A stretch of 64,000 bases of DNA from the NCBI RefSeq assembly GCF_958979055.1, contig NC_084888.1, positions 27,010,804-27,074,803 on the forward strand. The letters are read 5' to 3'. Positions 57,801-64,000 of the stretch are shown here, in pieces. Each line of letters starts with the position of its first letter. Positions within the stretch are counted from its first letter, which is position 1. The notes under the pieces were generated by a model. It was not told where the DNA came from. It made no database searches and saw nothing but the letters and a program-made list of their open reading frames with translations. Position numbers and translations under genes: made by a program. The stretch is from Alnus glutinosa (lineage: Eukaryota > Streptophyta > Magnoliopsida > Fagales > Betulaceae).

Positions 57801-60800
57801 GACATTGTAGATTTGAATAGAAGAATCATCCATGCCTATGAAAATAATGTTATTGTCCTGTGGATGGAAGGCAAGAAATGTTGCTGCAGGTGGAGGGGGC
57901 ATGAATGTTGTCATTGTCTGCACAAATAAAGAAGATAGAATGGAAAAGGTTGGCATTTGAGATTATTATAGACATTGCAAGAATTCGACTCCTGGAAAGA
58001 TACTAGACTGCATGAAATACTATTACCTTGAATGTCATCATATTAAAAAGGGAAATTTTTCCACCAGAGGCTGACATAACATAAGAATCATTCTTTGAAA
58101 GAGCAAAGCATGGAACAGCATCTTCAAGATTTATCTCACTTATGTCGTTGGTCATTAATATTCCACTGGCAGGTTGCCACAACTGTGGTGGCACACTTGA
58201 ACTTGCCTACAGTAAGCAAAGCATTTGAAAAGCGCTAAGCTTTATATGTTAACAATATAGTTGGACATGTTGCCTTATAAACAAAGGCATCCATACCTTC
58301 CCCGAAGGATTCCGATCATTTCTCTGCCATTTCCATAGTTTGTGTACAGCATTGAATGTCAATGCCAAAATGGCACCTCCTGAATTTGTATATATCAACC
58401 TAATAATCTGAAATGGAGAAAGAACCAATTAAAATTAGGATAAAAAACACAATAACTTAAGCAATTCGTACTTTGACCTAATTTTGTTTTATTGTAGAAT
58501 ATATTCCCAAAAACATTGCTTGGGAATTCAGACATTGGATTGTAAATGTGAAAAAATAAACTTTCTATAAAATTAAAAACAGATTAAAAAATAAATAAAA
58601 AAGTACTAGATTTAAGCAATTACTATAATTATCTGTACTTAAATATCTGTTTGTCCAGTTCAAGCCTAAATAGGACCCAACATTCTTATAATTAAAAATT
58701 ATTTCCAAAGTACTCAATTAAAAAAATAATATTTATACTTAAATAAAAATTCTATAAACAAGTACGAAATTTATCTTTTTAAATTAATACCACAATGACA
58801 GGTCCATGAACCTAAAAAGTAGAACAAATTAATCTACTCCACCTTTAAATATATGATCATTTCTGTCATATCATGCCAAATTCATAAAAATTGTCCATTT
58901 ATCTTCCGGAGTTCCAACCACATACTGGAAACATAAAATGAAACCATAGCTTTTATTGGATAAAAAATAAAGTAGAATTGCAATTGTCTATAAAACCAAG
59001 GCACAATACAAACGCATACATAACTATCATTGTATGACTTACCTATCAAACCTAATTACACCAGATACTAGAGTACTCAAGACCATGGATGGAGAGAAAC
59101 AGGTAACACCCTAAACAAAACAATTCTGTCACTAGCTCCTTCAACAACACCCAAGACTTAGACTCATCGTGGATTAATCTGAAAGTACTAGATGACCCCA
59201 TCAGGCGGCCAAAAGGTAATCATTACACCTCTATCATTGGTCTTACATCAAAAGTAAGACGTTTAAAAATTATGTCTTCCATTAATTTTTTGGTAAGTAA
59301 GAGAATTTCATTAAAAAAAAGTGTAAGGTGCCCCTAAGTACACAAGAAGTATAACAGAAGCAACCCAGCTAGCCCACAAAAAAACCCAAGAAAACCCACA
59401 AGGAACCCACAAGAAAACCCCTAACAAGCATAATAGTAACCTCCACAATACAATAGAAACCCCCATTAGTAACCCCCGTAATAAAAGCCCCTAAAAAGCA
59501 CCCAAGCCAACCCCAAAAACCCCCAACAGTACCCCCTAAACCCAAAGAAAAAAAAACCCAAGAACCCGAGAAAAACCCAAGAGAAACACCCCCCATAACA
59601 GTAGGAGGGCCTTATAAATAAGGAAAGCTATTTTGGATGCATTTGAAATGTAGAGCAGAGACTAAATTCAAAGAGAAATTATTCATTTCCTCCCATGGTC
59701 CTTCTCTCATCCTCACTTTTCAAAATCGATGGGGGGCCCATGTGTATCCCACAGATCCAATGGTAATTTTGAAAAATGGAAGGATGGGAGAAAGACCAGG
59801 AGAAGATGTATAGCACGTCTCAAATCCGAAGTAACCAAGTAGCAATGGTGTTTCCAGACATTCTAATAATTAAAAGAACTTAATATGCTTTGTAGTGCAA
59901 TGAAAGGATGATGATAAAATGAACCGCGCTGCAAGGGTATTTGAGACACAGTGTACAGCACTGGTGAACCACGTGGGCAGACAACTTCTAAATTAAATTC
60001 TCAAAATTGCTCATATATGTAACAGTCTGCAAAAAGGTACAGCGGAGATTGCATTGGTTCATGAATGGCAATAGTGCCATGGAACCACATAATTACCATG
60101 AAAATATCATCAAATGCATGGATGTGTGGATATGCCACAATCTATATGCCGCCATGTGGCAATAGAAAGATATGACCTCCACTTTTGTTGCCCACATGTT
60201 ATGTGCTTGTACTACCAACAAGTCTATAACTAATCCAGCCACGCTGAACTTTTATCATAACATTAAGCTCATCCACAGCCAATCAGAAGTGATCCTAACA
60301 AAATGGAATAGGACTTAAAACAATAGGTAGGACTATAAACACCGATTTAATTTTTTTTTTTTCAAAGAAACCATCAAGACCTCTCACATTCTTAATATAA
60401 AGTCATCAGGGGTCATAATTGCATCAAATACTTAAGTTGTAATATTTTTCTGGTCCATAACAGTAAAATGGCAATATGTTGGCCAACCCCTGACTTGGAT
60501 AAAAAACTACCAAAAAGAAAAGGTGAACCAACAACCTAGAAAACCAAATGATGTAGGACCACAATAATCAGAAAAATCACACAGTGAAAGCAAGAGGAAA
60601 GTAGGGGAAAGAACCTAAAAGTATGGAGAGAAAGAAGAGAAACAAGAAGCTAGAAAGAGAGACACCAAGGGAAGAGAAAGGGGAAGAAGAGAGAAAGAGA
60701 GAAGAAGCTAGGGGAAAGAGAGAGAAAGAAGGGGGGTGGAGAAAGGGGGAGAAGAAAATCAATTTCTCGTAAATTTTATTCCATCAAGTCTGCTTCCATT

Positions 60801-62076
60801 GGAGCACAAAAGACACTTAAATAGACTAACGACTAGACCCTAGGGCAACGCCCAATTATTCACTTGCCTAACATAATTTAGGGCAATCACCTACTTATTG
60901 AATTACTAAAAACAACACTATTGACTCTTGAAATTAAATACTAATAACTCAATCAACTAATAGGACACAATGAACTTCTTGTATCGCATCATTCTCCCCT
61001 GGTTAGAGAAAACTCGACCTTGAGTTTGGAAATGTGAAAATGTGTTTTTTTTTTCTTGGATTAAATGGTAGGTTGGATTTGTGGGTTGGTTTTGTTGGAT
61101 GTTTGGGTGTTGGAGTGGTGTGTTGGTTGGCTTGGGGGTTTGGTAGTGCTGCCTAGGCCGTGTGAAGGACTCCGTCCATCGCAGTGGATTGCTAGGTGGC
61201 GGTGGCACAATAGTGTGGGGTGTTTGGGGATTTCGGATTTTTTTATTATTTTGCGAACAGTGGCAGGCTTGGGTGTTTGGAAGTTCCTGCTACAAGTTCT
61301 TCCCCTCTGAATCAGATAGATTCATATTTTGGATTTTTGAGGGTTTGATTTGGTTGGCACTGGAGAAGCTTGGGATGCCGGACAGCAGCTGTGTTGGGAT
61401 GGTGATGGACATGGCGTTGGCTCAGTTGGGGTAGAACGGCGTGGATCGCAAGATTGTTATGGGAAACAATCGGGTTAGTCCCTGATACCAATTTGATGTA
61501 GGACAACAATAATCAGAAAAATCACAGTGAATGTAAGCAGAAAGTAGGGGAAAGAAGCTACAATTAGGGAGAGAAAGAAAAGAAATAAGAAGCTAGGCAA
61601 AGAAGAGAGAAAGAGAGAAGAAGCTAGGGAAAGAGAGCGAAAGAAGGGGGCAGGTTGGTTTTGGGTTGGATGTTTGGGTGTTGGATTGGTGTGTTTGGTC
61701 GGTCGGCTTGGGGGTTTAGTAGTGGTGCCTGGGCCATGCAGTGGGCTGGTGGGTGGCGGTGGCGTGATAGCGTGGCGTGTTTGGGAATTTCAGAATCTCA
61801 GAATAGTTTTTTATGATCTTGTGAACCGTGGCAGGCTTGGGGATTTGGAAGTTCGTGGGTTTTATTAGGGTTTAATTTGGCCGGCAGTGGAGAAGCTTGG
61901 GATGGTGGACAGCAGCTGTGCTGGGATGGTGATGGAAATGGTGTTGGCTCAGTTTGGGTACCACGGCATGGCTGGGAAACAATCGGGTTCATCACTGATA
62001 CCAATTTGACGTAGGAAAACAAAAAAGAAAAAAAAAATCACAAGGTGAAAGTAAGCGGAGAGTAGGGAAAAGAAGC

Positions 62077-62114
<38 letters not shown>

Positions 62115-63747
62115 AGAAGAAGAAGAAGCTAGAGGATAGAGAGAGAAAGAAAGGTGGGGGGAAAGAAATGGAGAGAAGAGAAATTTCTCATAAATTCTAT
62201 TCCATAAAACTCTACTTCCATTGGAGTACAAAAGACACTAAAGAGACTAACGACTAAACCCCAAGGCAATGCCCATTTGTTGACTTACCTAACATAATCT
62301 AGGGCAACGCCCATTTATTAATTTATCTAACATAATATAGGGCAATCACCTACTTATTGAATTAACAAAAACAATACTATTGACACTTAAAATTAAATAT
62401 TAATAACTCAATCAACAAATAGGACCCAATTAACTTAGAAAAAGAGACAAGGATACATGATATTAACTTCAAAGGAGCCTGGAAAAAGGAGAAAAAAAGA
62501 AGAAGATAATTACCCTTACTGGCAGCAGGCTATCAGGAAGCCGCAGGGAACGAAGTTGAGATGATTCACTGATTTCAGTCAGCTTCCAACCCTTTAATTT
62601 CTCCGATTCATCGGTATGATTTGGTTTTGCATCTGGAAAACTTCGGCTATCTCCATTCTAATAAATTTTAAAAATCAAAATCAATATTTAACGCATGAAA
62701 TCTTCTTATGTCCCAAAAAAACAAACACAAAATTGTGGGACAATTAATTATTGATTGTAACAAACTCAGGGCTCCTAAATACCAAAACCATTAAATTTTT
62801 TACAAAGGAAGATCCCAATTATTGACATGACAGGCATCAAGCTTACCAGTCCAGCCATCATTGTCATCGGTGCACTTCTATCTGCATCCATTATGGTTGC
62901 TCCATGAGTTGAACCGGAACCAGCAAAGGTGCTAATCATGGGTCCCTGAAAATTGAACAATGCATTTAACAAGCATGTACACAGTTGAAGTTCCTACAGT
63001 AGTTGAAAGAAAAGGAGTACCTTTGCAAAAGTCGCAGAAGACACTCTGGACGAATCACCTGCACGACTTTCAATAGAACGAAAAAGCCGTACACCATCCG
63101 CATTTGCAAGTATTTTGATACCATTCCCACTTGTTGATACAGCCAGCAATATCCCTTCCTTGTTAAATCGAATGCAAGGAGAAGCCTAAAAGATATTCAA
63201 GGTAAAGATTGTTTAACTATAAGAAGAGGTTCTTCATAATACAGAGAAGTACATCAAGAAGAGGGCCTCCATGGGAGTTACCGGTAATCCACCCTCTGCA
63301 TCAGTAGTTGTCAAGATTTTAACATTGTCCATTTCCCAAAATTTGATTTGGAACTCATCACCAGCAGCCAAGAACCGGCTCTTTGTTGTGTCGAACTGCA
63401 CAATCCCCACAGACTGCTTTCCAAGACCATTATATTCCCGCTTGATAGCCCCCTCACTTTCATTCCATTCAACAATGTATGATTCTCCTTCTTTATTCGT
63501 TCCACATGAGAATAGCCTATGATGCACGTAACAAGAGAAACGTGATATAAAGTTTGAGCAATCACCCAGTCAGTTTGAAAATTTCAAGGAAATAACTATT
63601 TGATCAGTCTCACTACTACCTTGTCCCGTCAGCACTATAGGCCATTGTTGTGCAAGATTGACCTGGAGCATCATAGTCAACTCTTGAACCCAAGTTATCA
63701 TATAACCAAGCCTTAATTTTCCCATCAATAGCCGTTGAAAAGATAAA
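54809..63747 (-). CDS. TPR4: TOPLESS-related co-repressor (TPR4-like), C-terminal part
   Basis: Twelve exons on the minus strand: 63620-63747, 63282-63516, 63021-63185, 62847-62945, 62514-62657, 58297-58407, 58027-58206, 57789-57917, 57585-57680, 55586-55774, 55104-55270 and 54809-54998. All are GT-AG and in phase and encode the last 610 of about 1130 residues. The LisH, CTLH and first WD40 repeats lie beyond the right edge. Visible are second-propeller WD40 blades such as AVPCFALSKNDSYVMSASGG, AATFLAFHPQDNNII, GLAFSKVLNVLVSSGADSQ and LGLTDGGVHV. TOPLESS proteins recruit histone deacetylases to EAR-motif repressors such as Aux/IAA and NINJA. Motifs VPPQLWQPASGILMTND and QFHQDQIHVLAVHETQ favour TPR4 over TPR2; neighbours agree. 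The 4.1 kb fifth intron in the window is full of repeats. No lesion is seen. Confidence 0.92.
56345..56460. repeat. Three-unit AT-rich tandem repeat in a TOPLESS intron
   Basis: The word AAACAAATTATATTTTATTC occurs about three times with small changes, followed by AAGTCAAACATTGAAATTCG. The same arrangement is found at 9305-9440 inside the Harbinger-type element upstream of AHP6, so this is probably a piece of a common transposon family. Confidence 0.6.
59280..59625 (-). mobile_element. Possible LINE 3' tail in a TOPLESS intron
   Basis: On the minus strand the segment ends CTTGTGTACTTAGGGGCACC, TTACACTTTTTTTTAATGAA, ATTCTCTTACTTACC, wording I associate with the 3' ends of plant LINE elements. 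Upstream of it is a Gly/Trp-rich low-complexity frame (59369-59596) with no reverse-transcriptase motif. Only a short 3' stub would be present. Confidence 0.4.
59690..59800. mobile_element. Hairpin MITE in a TOPLESS intron
   Basis: CCTCCCATGGTCCTTCTCTC, then ATCCTCACTTTTCAAAAT, pairs with TTTTGAAAAATGGAAGGATG, then GGAGAAAGACCAGGAG, making a foldback of about 110 bp. Confidence 0.55.
60549..62436 (-). mobile_element. TRIM-like element with three terminal repeats in a TOPLESS intron
   Basis: Terminal repeats begin TGATGTAGGACCACAATAAT at 60549, TGATGTAGGACAACAATAAT at 61494 and TGACGTAGG at 62007. The first runs to GCATCA at 60991 (443 bp), the middle one is cut to about 150 bp, and the third diverges near 62436. 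Before the second and third stands CTGATACCAATT, the complement of a Met-tRNA primer binding site (TTGGTATCAG), so the element faces the minus strand. The two cores share GGATGTTTGGGTGTTGGA. The arrangement repeat-core-repeat-core-repeat points to unequal recombination. A GA microsatellite lies at 62080-62109. Confidence 0.65.
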
Positions 63748-64000
63748 CTGTTGGAAGGAAGAAAACCTTCAATGATGTAAACCAAATCTAGACGGCAGAA
63801 AAAAAAATGGCAACCCTAGCCTTAGGGTGTGAAAGTTAAGCTTCATATTTCCCATTTTTTCCAAAACAATTCAGAATAAAAAGCTGCAACCAAATAGTGT
63901 CACTTTTTGTAATTTTTTTTTAAAAAAAAAAAAAACTTTTGCATGGACTTAGAGTGTAATAACTAAACCAAAAACTTTAGGTAAAGCTGCTAAGGTTAAC
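63748..64000 (-). other. Partial intron of the TOPLESS-related gene
   Basis: Intron sequence between the most 5' exon visible here and the next exon, which should lie beyond the window edge. No additional exon was found, and the sequence includes A and T runs. Confidence 0.7.

Overview
This is a 64 kb piece of a nuclear plant genome from a dicot, probably a woody rosid. The evidence is AT-rich sequence with long intronic and intergenic spacers, canonical GT-AG introns, six genes that read cleanly as known angiosperm families, and a dense load of plant transposons (Cassandra, other TRIMs, CACTA, MULE, hAT, PIF/Harbinger, LTR and poly-A elements). The species cannot be fixed from the sequence alone. 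Most long open frames are transposon or low-complexity noise; the real genes are split into short exons, which I joined by hand from splice sites, reading frame and remembered family sequences.

Layout of host genes, left to right: (1) an AHP6-type pseudo-phosphotransfer protein (7700-8650, minus), a cytokinin signalling inhibitor with Asn83 in place of the phospho-accepting His; (2) a FAD5-type plastid acyl-lipid desaturase (25765-27477, minus); (3) PIFI, a plastid protein of chlororespiration (30006-35319, plus), head-to-head with FAD5; (4) ROD1/PDCT, phosphatidylcholine:diacylglycerol cholinephosphotransferase (39005-40388, minus); (5) a PV42-type CBS-domain SnRK1 gamma-like protein (46630-49202, minus); (6) the C-terminal 610 residues of a TOPLESS-related co-repressor, TPR4-like (54809-63747, minus, 5' part beyond the right edge). 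All six look intact. From memory, the Arabidopsis relatives of FAD5, PIFI, ROD1 and TPR4 sit together on chromosome 3, and those of AHP6 and PV42b are neighbours on chromosome 1, so the window looks like an unfractionated ancestral block.

The spacers are layered transposons. At 0.6-3.1 kb a gypsy-like relic contains a CACTA fragment. At 3.4-5.3 kb are two joined copies of a TIR element. At 8.8-17.5 kb non-coding segments next to AHP6 are duplicated about 6 kb apart, with a Harbinger-type element in one copy and a 756 bp element in the other. At 17.5-22.2 kb lies a decayed MULE whose transposase gene is split by a Cassandra TRIM with a perfect 5 bp target duplication and 5S rRNA-like LTRs. PIFI intron 6 holds a TRIM split by a 1.7 kb hAT element. 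Further Harbinger-like, MULE-type and poly-A elements lie around ROD1 and PV42. A 1.8 kb CACTA element with another element nested in it occupies 51.5-53.3 kb, and a TOPLESS intron carries a three-terminal-repeat TRIM.

The most interesting signals are the duplicated GC-rich non-coding block upstream of AHP6; two sequence modules (CCACCCC/GGGGTGG and CCGGATCTGGCC) carried as cargo by elements with unrelated ends; the intact Cassandra nested in the MULE; and the conserved gene neighbourhood. No unmistakably new protein system is visible.
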